A DNA stretch of 64,000 nucleotides from RPQJ01 sp963762315 (GTDB taxonomy: Bacteria; Pseudomonadota; Gammaproteobacteria; Steroidobacterales; Steroidobacteraceae), in assembly GCA_963762315.1 (NCBI GenBank), contig CAVXKO010000006.1, positions 434,001 through 498,000 on the forward strand, in the 5' to 3' direction. Both the position numbers and the translations under genes were made by a program. The notes beneath the pieces were generated by a model, which ran no database searches, was not told where the DNA came from, and saw nothing but the letters and a program-made list of their open reading frames with translations. The first letter of the stretch is position 1. Each line of letters begins with the position of its first letter. Below are positions 7,367 through 16,517 of the stretch, piece after piece.

Positions 7367-8542
7367 ATGCCTGCCCAAGACAATTACTCGGTACGCGACT
7401 ACGGCCGGATGATCGCCGACACGGCGCGTACGCGCCGTTCGTCGAGGCAATGCGTCGCGCGATCCGGCCCGGAGTCCGTCGTGCTCGACATCGGCACGGG
7501 CCCGGGTTTCTTCGCGTTGCTGGCCTGCCAGCTCGGGCGCGTCACGCGTGTATGCGATCGAACCGGACGACAACATCGAGATCGGCCGCGAAAGTGCGCG
7601 CCGTCAACCCGACGGTGAGCGAATCGTCTGGCTTCGCGGTCTTTCGACCGACAGTCGACTTGCCCGAACGAGTCGACGTCGTCATCGCCGACCTGCACGG
7701 CACCTTGCCCTTCTATACCGGCAACCTGGCGTCACTGATCGATGCCCGCCATCGCCACCTGAAGCCAGACGGCGTGATGATTCCGCGCCGCGATGTCGTG
7801 CTTGCCGTTCCGGCCGAGGCCGAGAGCGAGTACGCGGACGTCGTCTGCCCCTGGGAGGACAACGCGGCGGGGGTGGATCTTTCGGCGGGCAGGCGTTTCG
7901 TGGTCAATCAGTGGTGGCGGGCCGCCAGCGCAGCGATTCCCGGAGGCACGCTACCTGGCCGCGCCTGCAGTCCTGGGCGCAGATCGACTACCTCCACTGC
8001 GAGTCGCCAAACGCCTCGGGCGAGTGCCTGTGGACCGCCACACGCGACGGGCGTCCTGCACGGGTACTACGTCTGGTTCGATGGTGAGACGGCCGAGGGC
8101 ATCGGCTTCTCAAACGCACCGACACTTGCCGGAACTCGTCTACGGGCGCGCGTTCTTTCCGCTGGAGCGCCCGGTCGAGATCGGACAAGGCGACGTCATT
8201 CGCGGCGCGTTTGCTGCCAACCTGGTCGCCGGCGAATACATCCTGCGCTGGAACACCCGGATCGACGACGCGGTGGGACGCTGCAAGGCGAACTTCGTGC
8301 AGTCGAATTTCGCCAGCCGGCCGGTGCTCAAGGAAGACCTGGCCCGGTCGAAACCCGACCATCGACCGTCCCTCGGCGCGACGGGTCGGGCGGACTTGAT
8401 GGTCCTCGAGGCAATTGCCGGCGGCGCCTCACTGGCCGAGATTGCCGGCCGTCTGACGCGCGAGTTTCCCGAGCGCTTCAAGGACCCGGCGCAAGCCCTG
8501 CGTCACGTGACCGACGTCTCGCTCAAGTACGCCGATCGTTAG
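7367..8542 (+). pseudogene. Class I SAM methyltransferase of the lasso cluster (frameshifted)
   Basis: Starting MPAQDNYSVRDYGRMIADTART, the protein has SAM-binding motif I SVVLDIGTGPGFFALLACQLG (7480-7540), then in a second frame YAIEPDDNIEIGRESAR, and VDVVIADLHGTLPFYTGNL, which resembles the catalytic region of protein arginine methyltransferases. The C-terminal part (8120-8542) is in a single frame: ELVYGRAFFPLERP, then LVAGEYILRWNTRID, ending SLKYADR. At least four shifts separate the pieces. The gene follows the kinase and probably modifies the lasso peptide or its precursor; the target is unknown. It ends 25 bases before the convergent grxD. Confidence 0.7.
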
Positions 8543-8567
8543 TCGACGATCCCCAGGCGGAGCGGAA

Positions 8568-8888
8568 TCAGGCGGTGGCGCCAGCTTCGGTCAGCAACGG
8601 CTGCAACTCGCCCTTGCGGTACATCTCGGTGATGATGTCGGCGCCGCCGAGCAGTTCGCCCTTCACGTACAGCTGCGGGTACGTCGGCCAGTTCGAGTGG
8701 CGCTTCAGCGCCTCGCGCAGTTCCGGATCCTCGAAGATGTTCACGAACGCGAACTTGGCGCCGCATGCTTCGAGCGTTCGCACGGCCGAGGCCGAGAATC
8801 CGCATTGAGGGAAGTCGGGCGTGCCCTTCATGTACAGGACAACCGGGTTCGACTTGAGCTGTTCCTGGATTCTCTGCGTCACGTCCAT
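8568..8888 (-). CDS. grxD: Monothiol glutaredoxin Grx4
   Basis: A 106-residue CGFS-type glutaredoxin that carries and delivers [2Fe-2S] clusters. The CGFS active site lies in GTPDFPQCGFSASAV at about residues 23-37; the glutathione-binding WPTYPQLYV and GGADI segments follow. Length and sequence are standard for GrxD. It is convergent with the methyltransferase gene and sits just downstream of a DUF1289 gene on the same strand, separated by about 50 bases. Confidence 0.95.
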   Translation of the reverse strand: MDVTQRIQEQLKSNPVVLYMKGTPDFPQCGFSASAVRTLEACGAKFAFVNIFEDPELREALKRHSNWPTYPQLYVKGELLGGADIITEMYRKGELQPLLTEAGATA

Positions 8889-8940
8889 CGTTCACCCCTG
8901 GCCGCGCACGGCCGTAAGAAGAATTCCCGAGTTCGTCGCC

Positions 8941-9138
8941 TCAACCTCGCGCTGCGGAGACCTCGTCTCCCGCAACATGCAGCCGCTCGAGGCGCGCGAT
9001 AACCGTCCACTGCTCCGCCGCGCTCATGCGCCCCCAGCGCGCGATCTCGTCCAGCGTGCGCTTGCAGCCGATGCAGACTCGAGCAGAGTCGAGCACGCAA
9101 ACGTTCATACAGGGCGAGGCGGGTCCGGCTTGTGTCAT
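8941..9138 (-). CDS. DUF1289 small cysteine-rich protein
   Basis: A 65-residue protein of the DUF1289 family (PF06945). The pattern PCMNVCVLDSARVCIGCKRT carries four Cys spaced C-x3-C...C-x2-C, followed by the typical EIARWGRMSAAEQW. Such proteins are often fused to or adjacent to iron-sulfur or thiol-handling genes; here it precedes grxD in the same direction. Metal binding is inferred from the Cys pattern; the molecular function is unknown. Confidence 0.9.
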   Translation of the reverse strand: MTQAGPASPCMNVCVLDSARVCIGCKRTLDEIARWGRMSAAEQWTVIARLERLHVAGDEVSAARG

Positions 9139-9273
9139 GCTGTCTCTTGCGCCTTACGCAAGGCGTTGAATTATGGGGTGGTGTCGCCTATTCTTCAAAC
9201 CCTTCGCGGGGCCCGGGGAAACATCTAAGCCCCGGTTCTAACTAGAGTTTTCAAGTTGGGAGGATCCGATTAC

Positions 9274-9876
9274 ATGAACCCATTGAACACGGTTCGCGGC
9301 GCAATCACGACCGGTTTCGTGGTGGCGGTCGTGCTGTCACTGCTGATTGCGCCCACTGCGTTCCACGAACTGGGCCTCGCGCGCTGGTTCCACGTCCTGT
9401 CCGGGATCACCTGGATCGGCCTGCTCTACTACTTCAACCTCGTGCAGATTCCAGCCCTGGCGGAAGCAGGCGCCGACAAGGGCGGCCCGGGCGGCGCAGG
9501 CATCAGCAAGTACGTGGCGCCGCGCGCGCTGTTCTGGTTCCGCTGGGGCGCCGTGGCCACGTGGCTCACGGGTTTCTGGTACCTGGCCCGCTCGAGCAAT
9601 TTCGTCGGCGCGTTCACGCTCGGCATGGGCAGCGATCCGTTCAACTACTACCAGCTGATCATCGGCATCGGCGCGTGGCTCGGCACGATCATGCTGTTCA
9701 ATGTCTGGGTGCTGATCTGGCCGAACCAGAAGAAGGTGCTCGGCATCGTCGCGGCCAGCGACGAAGAGAAGGCCAAGGCGCGCAGGACGGCCATGTTGGC
9801 GTCGCGCACGAACTTCGTGCTGTCGATCCCGATGCTGCTGTGCATGGGCTCGGCCACGCACGGCCTGCCGTTCTGA
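9274..9876 (+). CDS. PuuD-like membrane protein (urate oxidase N-terminal domain family, PF06181)
   Basis: A 200-residue integral membrane protein with about five hydrophobic segments. WFHVLSGITWIGLLYYFNL and the later LIIGIGAWLGTIMLFNVWVLIWPNQKK are characteristic of the membrane part of bacterial urate hydroxylase PuuD, where histidines may bind haem. The cytochrome c tail found in full PuuD is absent, so urate oxidation is not safe to assume. The start is ATG 9274, preceded at a good distance by GGGAGGA (9258-9264). A strong terminator follows at 9911. Confidence 0.8.
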   Translation: MNPLNTVRGAITTGFVVAVVLSLLIAPTAFHELGLARWFHVLSGITWIGLLYYFNLVQIPALAEAGADKGGPGGAGISKYVAPRALFWFRWGAVATWLTGFWYLARSSNFVGAFTLGMGSDPFNYYQLIIGIGAWLGTIMLFNVWVLIWPNQKKVLGIVAASDEEKAKARRTAMLASRTNFVLSIPMLLCMGSATHGLPF

Positions 9877-9910
9877 CGGAACGAGGACGGGCGCATCGTG
9901 CTCGACCGAA

Positions 9911-9941
9911 GAAACCCGGCTCCGGCCGGGTTTCTTTTTTT
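9911..9941 (+). terminator. Rho-independent terminator after the PuuD-like gene
   Basis: The stem GAAACCCGG / CCGGGTTTC with a short loop is followed by a run of seven T. It lies 35 bases after the stop of the PuuD-like gene and before nadC, so nadC probably has its own promoter or depends on read-through. Confidence 0.85.
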
Positions 9942-9974
9942 GGCCCTCGCGCCCGACCGAACGAAGGACCGACC

Positions 9975-10826
9975 ATGCTGACGCCTCCGGCCGACCTCTC
10001 CGCCACCGTCGCCACCGCACTCGCAGAGGACGTGGGCAGCGGCGATCTCACGGCCGGGCTGATTCCAGCGGATCGCCGCGGGCGTGCACGCATCATCACG
10101 CGCGAAACCGCGGTGTTTGCCGGCCGGCCGTACGTCGATGAAGTGTTTCGACAGGTCGATCCGCGTGTGCATGTGGAATGGAACACCGCCGACGGCGAGG
10201 CGGTGACCGCCGACCAGGTGCTGTACCGGCTGAGCGGACCGGCACGCTCGCTGCTGACCGGCGAGCGGACGGCGCTTAACTTCGTGCAGGCGCTGTCCGG
10301 TACGGCCACGGCAACGAAACGCTATGCCGACGTGGTCGCCGGCCTGGCCTGCCGCATCCTCGACACTCGCAAGACCATCCCGGGGCTGCGCAATGCGCAG
10401 AAATACGCCGTGCGCTGCGGCGGCGGCACGAACCACCGCATCGGGCTCTACGACGGCATCCTCATCAAGGAGAACCACATCATCGCCGCGGGATCGATCG
10501 CCGCGGCTGTCGCTGCGGCGCGGACCTCCGGCAGTCGCGTGCCGGTCGAGGTCGAAGTGGAGTCGCTCGACGAACTGCGCGAAGCGCTCGACGCGGGCGC
10601 GGACATGGCGCTGCTCGACGAGTTCACCCTCGACGACATGCGTTCTGCCGTTGCGATGAACCGTGCGCACCCGAAAGGCCCGATGAAGCTCGAAGCTTCG
10701 GGCGGCATCACCCTCGATTCGGTGCGGGCGATCGCCGAGACCGGCGTCGATTTCATTTCGGTCGGTTCGCTGACGAAGCACGTCCGCGCGGTGGACCTCT
10801 CCATGCGCTTCGAGTTTGCCGACTGA
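9975..10826 (+). CDS. nadC: Nicotinate-nucleotide pyrophosphorylase (carboxylating)
   Basis: A 283-residue quinolinate phosphoribosyltransferase, converting quinolinate and PRPP to nicotinate mononucleotide in de novo NAD synthesis. Diagnostic segments are EDVGSGDLTAGLIP, LNFVQALSGTATAT, the phosphate-binding ILDTRKTIPGLRNAQKYAV, HRIGLYDGILIKENHI and the C-terminal LEASGGITLDSVRAIAETGVDFISVGSLTK. ATG 9975 gives the normal family length; the frame is open further upstream, but that part overlaps the preceding gene and terminator. No other nad gene is in the window. Confidence 0.96.
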   Translation: MLTPPADLSATVATALAEDVGSGDLTAGLIPADRRGRARIITRETAVFAGRPYVDEVFRQVDPRVHVEWNTADGEAVTADQVLYRLSGPARSLLTGERTALNFVQALSGTATATKRYADVVAGLACRILDTRKTIPGLRNAQKYAVRCGGGTNHRIGLYDGILIKENHIIAAGSIAAAVAAARTSGSRVPVEVEVESLDELREALDAGADMALLDEFTLDDMRSAVAMNRAHPKGPMKLEASGGITLDSVRAIAETGVDFISVGSLTKHVRAVDLSMRFEFAD

Positions 10827-10882
10827 TCCGCCGCTGCGGCACCCGAGCCGCGGCACTCGAAGCGGCCGTCGGCACTCCACAC

Positions 10883-12676
10883 CTAGCCGGGCATTGGCCG
10901 CGCATCCTCCCCTGACGCGGCGACCATCCCATCCTCGATGTGGACGACGTGATCCGCCTTGCGCACGGCCTCGGGACGGTGGGTGACGATCAGGATCGTC
11001 CGCCCCGCGAAGCGATCTTCGATCGCGCCCCGGATCTCGCCCTCCAGTTCGCCATCGAGGGCGCTCATGGCCTCGTCGAGCATCAGAAAATCGGGATTGC
11101 GCAGGATGGCTCGCGCGAGGCCCAGCCTTTGCCGCTGGCCGCCCGAAAAGCGCAGCCCCTGCTGCCCGACCCACGTCTGGTACCCCTCCGGCAGCGTTTC
11201 GATGAACCCGGCGATGCCCGCGATCCGGGATGCCGCGACGACTGCCTCCTCCGTGGCGCCGTTATCGGCCATTCGGATGTTGTCGATGACCGTGCCTTCG
11301 ACCAGGTCCACGTCCTGGCCGGCAACCGCCAGCAACCCGAGCCAATCGGTGCGTCGCACCTCCTCCAGCGGCATGTCATCGACCCATATCGTGCCGGACG
11401 CCGGCTGATAGAGGCGCAGCAACAAGTTGATGATGGTCGTCTTGCCGGCGCCGCTCGCGCCCACCAGCGCCGTGGTGGCCCCGGCGGGAATCTCGAACGT
11501 CACGTCCACCAGGGCCGGGCTCGCCGACCCCGGATACTGGAACGTGACGTGATCGAACCGGATTCCCTTGTGCAGCGCGTGCATCGGTCGATGCCCGGGT
11601 TGCGGATAGTGCTTGTCATCCCTCTTCAGCATCATGCGCACGGAGCGCAACTGCGGCTCGACCTGGGCCAGGTAGAAGAGATTGCTCTCGATCTCGCGGG
11701 CATGGGGCTGCAGCCGGTACAGCAGCGCCACGGCCGCCAGGGTGGTCGCGAAGCTGGTCCCCCAGAGGCCCGAACCTGCGATGATCACGCACAAGATCGC
11801 GAGGTAACCGACTTCGGTCAGCGGACTGAGCAACGACGAGAGGCGCGTCAGCGCGACCGATGCCCGGCGCGCCTCGCCAGAGGAACGAACGAAACGCTGC
11901 TGGTGCAGTCTTTCCTGGCCGTAGGCGCGAATCGTCCGCAGCCCCTCCAGCGTGAGCAGCATGTGCTCGCCGAGCTGCTGGTGCACGCGCTTGACTCGCT
12001 TGCCGAGTTCCTGTGCCGGCTCGGACAGGCGGCGCAGCCCCCTCGAAATGAGCCAGGACCCGACGACGGCGATCAGCGTGATCTGCCACGACAGGGCCAG
12101 CAGAAAGAGCGCGAAGACGAGGATAGAGGCAGCGCCGATCACGATCCGCGTCAGGCTTCGATATGCGCCGGCGATCATCCATGATTCGGTGCCGAGCACT
12201 TCCATGAGCTGCGCCTGCTCGTGACGCTGAATGAAGCCGTACGACGCAGTCAGGTACTGCTCGTGGATCAGATTCCTCGCCTTCTCGTTGATCTGTTCGC
12301 TGACATGGGCGCTGATGACGTTGTTGGCGAAGGCCAGTCCGCCGCGCGCGACGATCAGCAGCAGGATCACCGCGGCCATCTGCAGCGAAGAACCGAACCA
12401 GCCGCTTGCGTGGGTCAATGCCCGGCCGAGAACGCCCCCCACGGACGAGGCCTGGTCGATCTGGCCCATCGCCGAGTAGAAGAAGAGCACGACGAGCGTG
12501 ATCCCCACCGTCTCCGCAAAGGACGCTGCCAGTCCGAGCGTGATCAGCACAGGTGTCGCCCAGCGCGGCGAGTGCGTGATCCTGAGCAGGCGGGAAAGAT
12601 GCTCGATCGCCGCGCGGCGGGCCCGGCCGGGTGCCGGCCGCCCATCGGCAGCTCCGCCCTGGGTGATCCAGGACAC
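10883..12676 (-). CDS. ABC transporter, fused membrane and ATPase domains (surface glycan cluster)
   Basis: About 597 residues: a type IV ABC membrane domain (roughly 30-330, six hydrophobic segments) and an ATPase domain with Walker A GASGAGKTT, Q-loop AVAGQDVDLVEG, signature FSGGQRQRLGLARAIL, Walker B FLMLDEAMSALD and H-loop VTHRPEAV. The GTG start at 12676 overlaps the stop of the upstream glycosyltransferase (TAGTG), so translation is coupled. Placed at the end of a glycosyltransferase operon, it probably exports a lipid-linked glycan or related product; the substrate is inferred from context only. Confidence 0.85.
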   Translation of the reverse strand: MSWITQGGAADGRPAPGRARRAAIEHLSRLLRITHSPRWATPVLITLGLAASFAETVGITLVVLFFYSAMGQIDQASSVGGVLGRALTHASGWFGSSLQMAAVILLLIVARGGLAFANNVISAHVSEQINEKARNLIHEQYLTASYGFIQRHEQAQLMEVLGTESWMIAGAYRSLTRIVIGAASILVFALFLLALSWQITLIAVVGSWLISRGLRRLSEPAQELGKRVKRVHQQLGEHMLLTLEGLRTIRAYGQERLHQQRFVRSSGEARRASVALTRLSSLLSPLTEVGYLAILCVIIAGSGLWGTSFATTLAAVALLYRLQPHAREIESNLFYLAQVEPQLRSVRMMLKRDDKHYPQPGHRPMHALHKGIRFDHVTFQYPGSASPALVDVTFEIPAGATTALVGASGAGKTTIINLLLRLYQPASGTIWVDDMPLEEVRRTDWLGLLAVAGQDVDLVEGTVIDNIRMADNGATEEAVVAASRIAGIAGFIETLPEGYQTWVGQQGLRFSGGQRQRLGLARAILRNPDFLMLDEAMSALDGELEGEIRGAIEDRFAGRTILIVTHRPEAVRKADHVVHIEDGMVAASGEDARPMPG

Positions 12677-13671
12677 TAGTCGACGCCTCCCACCGGGAAG
12701 CGCCGATCGATCGTCACCGCAACGGGCTGCGCCGCGCCACGCAGCAAGCGGCGCACCGGGCCCAGAATCCTGCGGATCACCGCCAGCGGCATGTCCTTGA
12801 GCAGCACTCGCGCCGCGATCGACGGGTGGTGGCGGAACATCACGCGCAGCAGCGGCGGCAATTGCCTGACGCCAGCGACCGACAGCGATTGCTGGGCCAG
12901 CGCGCTGCTGTAGCGGCGCAGGCCCCGGTTCACGTCGCGACGATGCTCGGGGTGACGGGCAACGATCTCGTCGAGCACCATCAGCCACGACCGCAGCATG
13001 GGAACACGATGGCTGGACATGCCGTCGGGCAGGTGGCGGTAGCCGACCAACGGCTCGGCGACCCTCGCAAAGTGATATTTCTCCGCGACCCTGAAATACA
13101 GCAGGTAGTCCTCGCAGCCCTCCGCCCCGGCAGCGCGGAGCCGACTGTCGAAACCGTTGGCGTCGATCAGCGCCTGGCGAAGAATCATCGCCGAACTGCC
13201 GTTGCCGACGATGTTCATCACGCACAGTGGGGCCAGCACGTCTCCTTCCCAGTCCGCCCCCTCCGACGGCGCCGTGATCAGGCTCTGGCTGTCGATCCGG
13301 GCAAACCGGCAGTACACCAGCCCGACACGCGGCCCGCCCTGCCGAAACACGTGGAGCTGCCGTTCGATCCTCGTGGGCGCGCAAAGATCGTCGGCATCCA
13401 AGAAGGCAATCAGGTCCGACGTCGCCCGCCGCCAGCCGGCGTTGCGGGCCGCGGCCACACCGGCATTGCTTTGGATGACGATCTGGACGCGGCGGTCGGC
13501 AGCGGCGTGGCGCTCCGCAATCGCACGTGTGCCGTCCGTGGATCCGTCATCGACGACGATGATCTCCAACTCGCGGTGCGACTGCGAACGCACGCTGCGC
13601 AGCGTTTCGTCGAGCGTGGCCGCGGCATTGTAGGCGGGGATCACGACGCTCACCAGCTGCGAATCCGTCAT
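12676..13671 (-). CDS. Glycosyltransferase family 2
   Basis: A 331-residue GT-A inverting glycosyltransferase. The N-terminus VSVVIPAYNAAATLDETLRS is the nucleotide-binding strand, IIVVDDGSTDGT follows, and FLDADD supplies the DxD metal site. Downstream GFDSRLRAAGAEGCEDYLLYFRV holds the acidic residues typical of the catalytic base region. It is soluble apart from short basic C-terminal helices that may touch the membrane. The sugar donor and acceptor cannot be told from the sequence. The stop overlaps the ABC gene start by one base. Confidence 0.85.
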   Translation of the reverse strand: MTDSQLVSVVIPAYNAAATLDETLRSVRSQSHRELEIIVVDDGSTDGTRAIAERHAAADRRVQIVIQSNAGVAAARNAGWRRATSDLIAFLDADDLCAPTRIERQLHVFRQGGPRVGLVYCRFARIDSQSLITAPSEGADWEGDVLAPLCVMNIVGNGSSAMILRQALIDANGFDSRLRAAGAEGCEDYLLYFRVAEKYHFARVAEPLVGYRHLPDGMSSHRVPMLRSWLMVLDEIVARHPEHRRDVNRGLRRYSSALAQQSLSVAGVRQLPPLLRVMFRHHPSIAARVLLKDMPLAVIRRILGPVRRLLRGAAQPVAVTIDRRFPVGGVD

Positions 13672-13723
13672 TCGCGCAACTCCGTGACCACCTCGGCGGG
13701 CCGGGCGGGTACGCAGGCACGAG

Positions 13724-14719
13724 TCATGGCGCCGCGGCCTCGATCCGCTCGAGGATCTCGCCGCCGGCAATGTCGGGCGCGACGATGCGCGGCAGATCGA
13801 AGCGGTTGTAACGATTCGGGTCGACGCGGGCGGCGCGGGTCGAGCAGGCCCAGGCGAAGCCGGCCTCGCGCACCATCGCCAGCGTCTCGTCATCGCGATC
13901 GCCGTGGGGAAAGGCGAAGCCGTTCACGGGCTGGTCGACGAGCCCCATGCAGAAGGCCCGCCCTTCTTCGATCTCGGTGCGGCGATCTGCGCGGGACAGG
14001 CTGGTCAGCGGCTGGTGCGACATCGCGTGCGATCCGATGCTGACGTTGAACGAGACCATCCGCGCCACCTCCCCGGCCGACATCGGCACACCGTCGGGAT
14101 CGGCTATCACAGGCGGCACCGCCTGGCGCAAGCCGTCCATGACCGCCGCACGGACCGACGGCTGGCTGCGCTGGAGCAGCCGCCACAATGCCTGATACGC
14201 GGCCTCGCGCGCGGTCCGAGGCGCCTCCCAGGCGCGCCAGTGCCGATCCGGCGTCTCACCCGACGCCATGGTCGCAATGTCGCCAGTGACGCGGTCAGTA
14301 CCCACCACCAGGTCGTAACGGATGGGCCCGGCCTGCAGCAGGATCATCCGCGCCAGTTCGTCCCACCAGAACGGGGCCTTCCGTCCAATGGCGCTCGCGG
14401 TCAGAAACACCGTGGCAGGCGCGGCGAACTCGTCGAGCAGCGGCACCGCATTCGTCAGGTTGTCGCGATAGCCGTCGTCGAACGTGATTGCGACGGCACG
14501 CTGCGGCAACCGGCCGGCCGCCAGTTCCGCCACGAACTCCTCCATGGCCAGGATCGTCCGCCACCTCGCGAGCACGGTCAGCTGGTCGCGGAACCGTTCC
14601 GGCGCGACGGCGAGTCCCCAGGGGTCGATCGGCGGCGACGCGACCCGGTGATACATCAGGATCGCCGGGCCGGAAGGCCCGCGCAGACCGCGCAGGAGGC
14701 GGCGGACGGGCGACGTCAT
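13724..14719 (-). CDS. Polysaccharide deacetylase family protein (NodB domain)
   Basis: A 331-residue NodB-type carbohydrate esterase. AILMYHRVASP is the usual opening, VAITFDDGYRDN carries the metal-binding and catalytic Asp pair, and SIGSHAMSHQPLTSLS provides the SxxxH histidines; GFAFPHGDRDDETL is the later motif. Such enzymes remove acetyl groups from N-acetylated sugars in surface polysaccharides. ATG 14719 overlaps the stop of the upstream gene (ATGA), so both are in one operon with the glycosyltransferases. Confidence 0.87.
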   Translation of the reverse strand: MTSPVRRLLRGLRGPSGPAILMYHRVASPPIDPWGLAVAPERFRDQLTVLARWRTILAMEEFVAELAAGRLPQRAVAITFDDGYRDNLTNAVPLLDEFAAPATVFLTASAIGRKAPFWWDELARMILLQAGPIRYDLVVGTDRVTGDIATMASGETPDRHWRAWEAPRTAREAAYQALWRLLQRSQPSVRAAVMDGLRQAVPPVIADPDGVPMSAGEVARMVSFNVSIGSHAMSHQPLTSLSRADRRTEIEEGRAFCMGLVDQPVNGFAFPHGDRDDETLAMVREAGFAWACSTRAARVDPNRYNRFDLPRIVAPDIAGGEILERIEAAAP

Positions 14720-16317
14720 CCGCCGGCCTCCGCCCTGCGCGCACGCACGGTGACAATCACCGGATAGCTCGGGTCGTGGTAGTCGAGCTTGGCACGGTCG
14801 ACCTCCTCCAGTGCCAGGCCATTGATGAAGCACGTGGCGGCGTAGACATTGCCATGCGCGGCCACGCTCACCTGTGCTGCGCCGAAACGCTCACCGAAGA
14901 GCCGCGTGGCGGACGCAACGGTCAGCGACCAGCACCACGCTCCAGACCACTCGCCGCGGTCGATCGGGCTGATGCCCGGCACGGTGAGCAGCAGGACACC
15001 GCCCGGCTTCAAGGCATGGTACATCGAGTCAACCGCCGCCCTCATGTCGTAGATCAGGTGCAGCGTCTGCGTCAGCACCATGCTGTCGAACGCGCTGTCG
15101 GGCAAGACGCCGGGTTGGACGAGGTCGCCGACGATCGTCGCCTGCGGATGGCCAGGACGAACGTGCAGCACGTCCTGGTGCGTGATCCCGCTGCCGAAGC
15201 GCTCGCAATAGGATGCGTCGCCCGCCTCGAGGGCGCGGCCGCGAATGTCGGCAGCGTGTTCGGAAAGGAACCGCTCGATGTAATACCGGTCGACCGGCGT
15301 CCCGCGGTCGAAACCAAAGTCGAGACTGATCGGCTGGACGCTGTCCAGATCGCCCAGTCGCACTGAGCCGCGGGGGAACGACTGCGGACGGCCGACGATC
15401 CGCCGGAGCGACGCGGCCAGCGTCGGCGGCAAGCCTCGCTCAACCCTGCGCAAGACCCGGCGAGCCGTGTGGGCGGGCGAGATGCGCATGGCGTTGAACA
15501 GGCCGCCCAACCTGAGCAGCCATCCTGCGCCAGATCCGCGGTCGATGATTTCATCTGCGTAGTAGTCTCGCCATTCGCGTCGCCCCGCCGCCCAGGCGCG
15601 GCGCTCGGCGTCCGTCGCCAGGCCGCGCTCGCGCTCGAGCGCGCGCACGCGCTCGACCCAGCGCAGCATCTCGCGACTGTCCGCCGACATGTTGCCGCCA
15701 TGGATCCGGTACAGCGCAACGGTGCCCGGGTGGCTGGCGATCCCGTGCTTCCTCGCCATGCGCAGATACGCGTCATAGTCTTCGCAGCGCGGCAGTCGCG
15801 TATCAAATCCACCGGCGGCGAGCAACTTGGCGCGGTCGTAGAGGACCGCCGCGTGCATGCCGACCAGGTTGCCATACAGGAAATCGGCATGAGGACGCGG
15901 GCCGATCGGCGAGTAGCTCGGCCGGCTCAGCGGCTTGAGCGTCGCGTCGACCCGGACGTGACCGCCATAGACGAACCCGGCGTCGGGATGCTCGCGGAAG
16001 CAGGCGAGATTCCGTTCAACGGCATCCGGCGTCAGCGTGTCGTCCGCGTCCAGGAACAGGACGCGATCCGACGTGACGAGCCGCAAGCCCGTGTTGCGCG
16101 CGGACGAAAGCCCGCTATTCGCCTGCCGGACGCATCGCACCCCCGGATAGCGGGCGACCACGGTCTCGGGAGCATCGAGCGATCCGCTGTCGACCACGAC
16201 GATCTCGTCCGCGGGAACGGTCTGGCTCACGACGCTGTCGAGTGCGTCGCCGAGATAGCGTGCGTGATTGTGGGCCGTGACCACCACGGCGACGCCGGAC
16301 GCAGCTGCGATACGCAA
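14716..16317 (-). CDS. Glycosyltransferase family 2 fused to a methyltransferase-like domain
   Basis: Two domains in about 533 residues. The first (about 1-230) is GT2: VAVVVTAHNHARYLGDALDS, IVVVDSGS, FLDADDTLTPDAV and RCEDYDAYLRMARKHG. The second (about 350-533) resembles class I SAM methyltransferases: SFDSMVLTQTLHLIYDMRAA and ALKPGGVLLLTVPGISPI. The usual glycine-rich motif I is weak (RGRALEAGDAS), so activity is uncertain. The start is not an ATG: TTG 16317 has the ribosome site GGAGGAG about 10 bases upstream; TTG 16326 is also possible. It diverges from the gene at 16518. Confidence 0.78.
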   Translation of the reverse strand: MRIAAASGVAVVVTAHNHARYLGDALDSVVSQTVPADEIVVVDSGSLDAPETVVARYPGVRCVRQANSGLSSARNTGLRLVTSDRVLFLDADDTLTPDAVERNLACFREHPDAGFVYGGHVRVDATLKPLSRPSYSPIGPRPHADFLYGNLVGMHAAVLYDRAKLLAAGGFDTRLPRCEDYDAYLRMARKHGIASHPGTVALYRIHGGNMSADSREMLRWVERVRALERERGLATDAERRAWAAGRREWRDYYADEIIDRGSGAGWLLRLGGLFNAMRISPAHTARRVLRRVERGLPPTLAASLRRIVGRPQSFPRGSVRLGDLDSVQPISLDFGFDRGTPVDRYYIERFLSEHAADIRGRALEAGDASYCERFGSGITHQDVLHVRPGHPQATIVGDLVQPGVLPDSAFDSMVLTQTLHLIYDMRAAVDSMYHALKPGGVLLLTVPGISPIDRGEWSGAWCWSLTVASATRLFGERFGAAQVSVAAHGNVYAATCFINGLALEEVDRAKLDYHDPSYPVIVTVRARRAEAGG

Positions 16318-16517
16318 AGGCTTCAAGCTCCTCCCCGAGCGGCGGACACGTGCACGGCCCCTTCCCTGCGCCGGCGCGATGTCCCCGGAATTATCGTCGA
16401 TTGCCTCCGCCGCGTCGTGCGCCGCATCGCGTCGCGCGAATTTCGGGTTCCGCTGTCGCGCCCTTACACTATTGCACGTCCCGGAACACTTTCCACGACC
16501 GCGCACGAACGCAACCC

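Noticed and set aside
9274..9876. Functional urate hydroxylase
   Set aside because: Only the membrane domain is present, without the cytochrome c part and without other purine-degradation genes.
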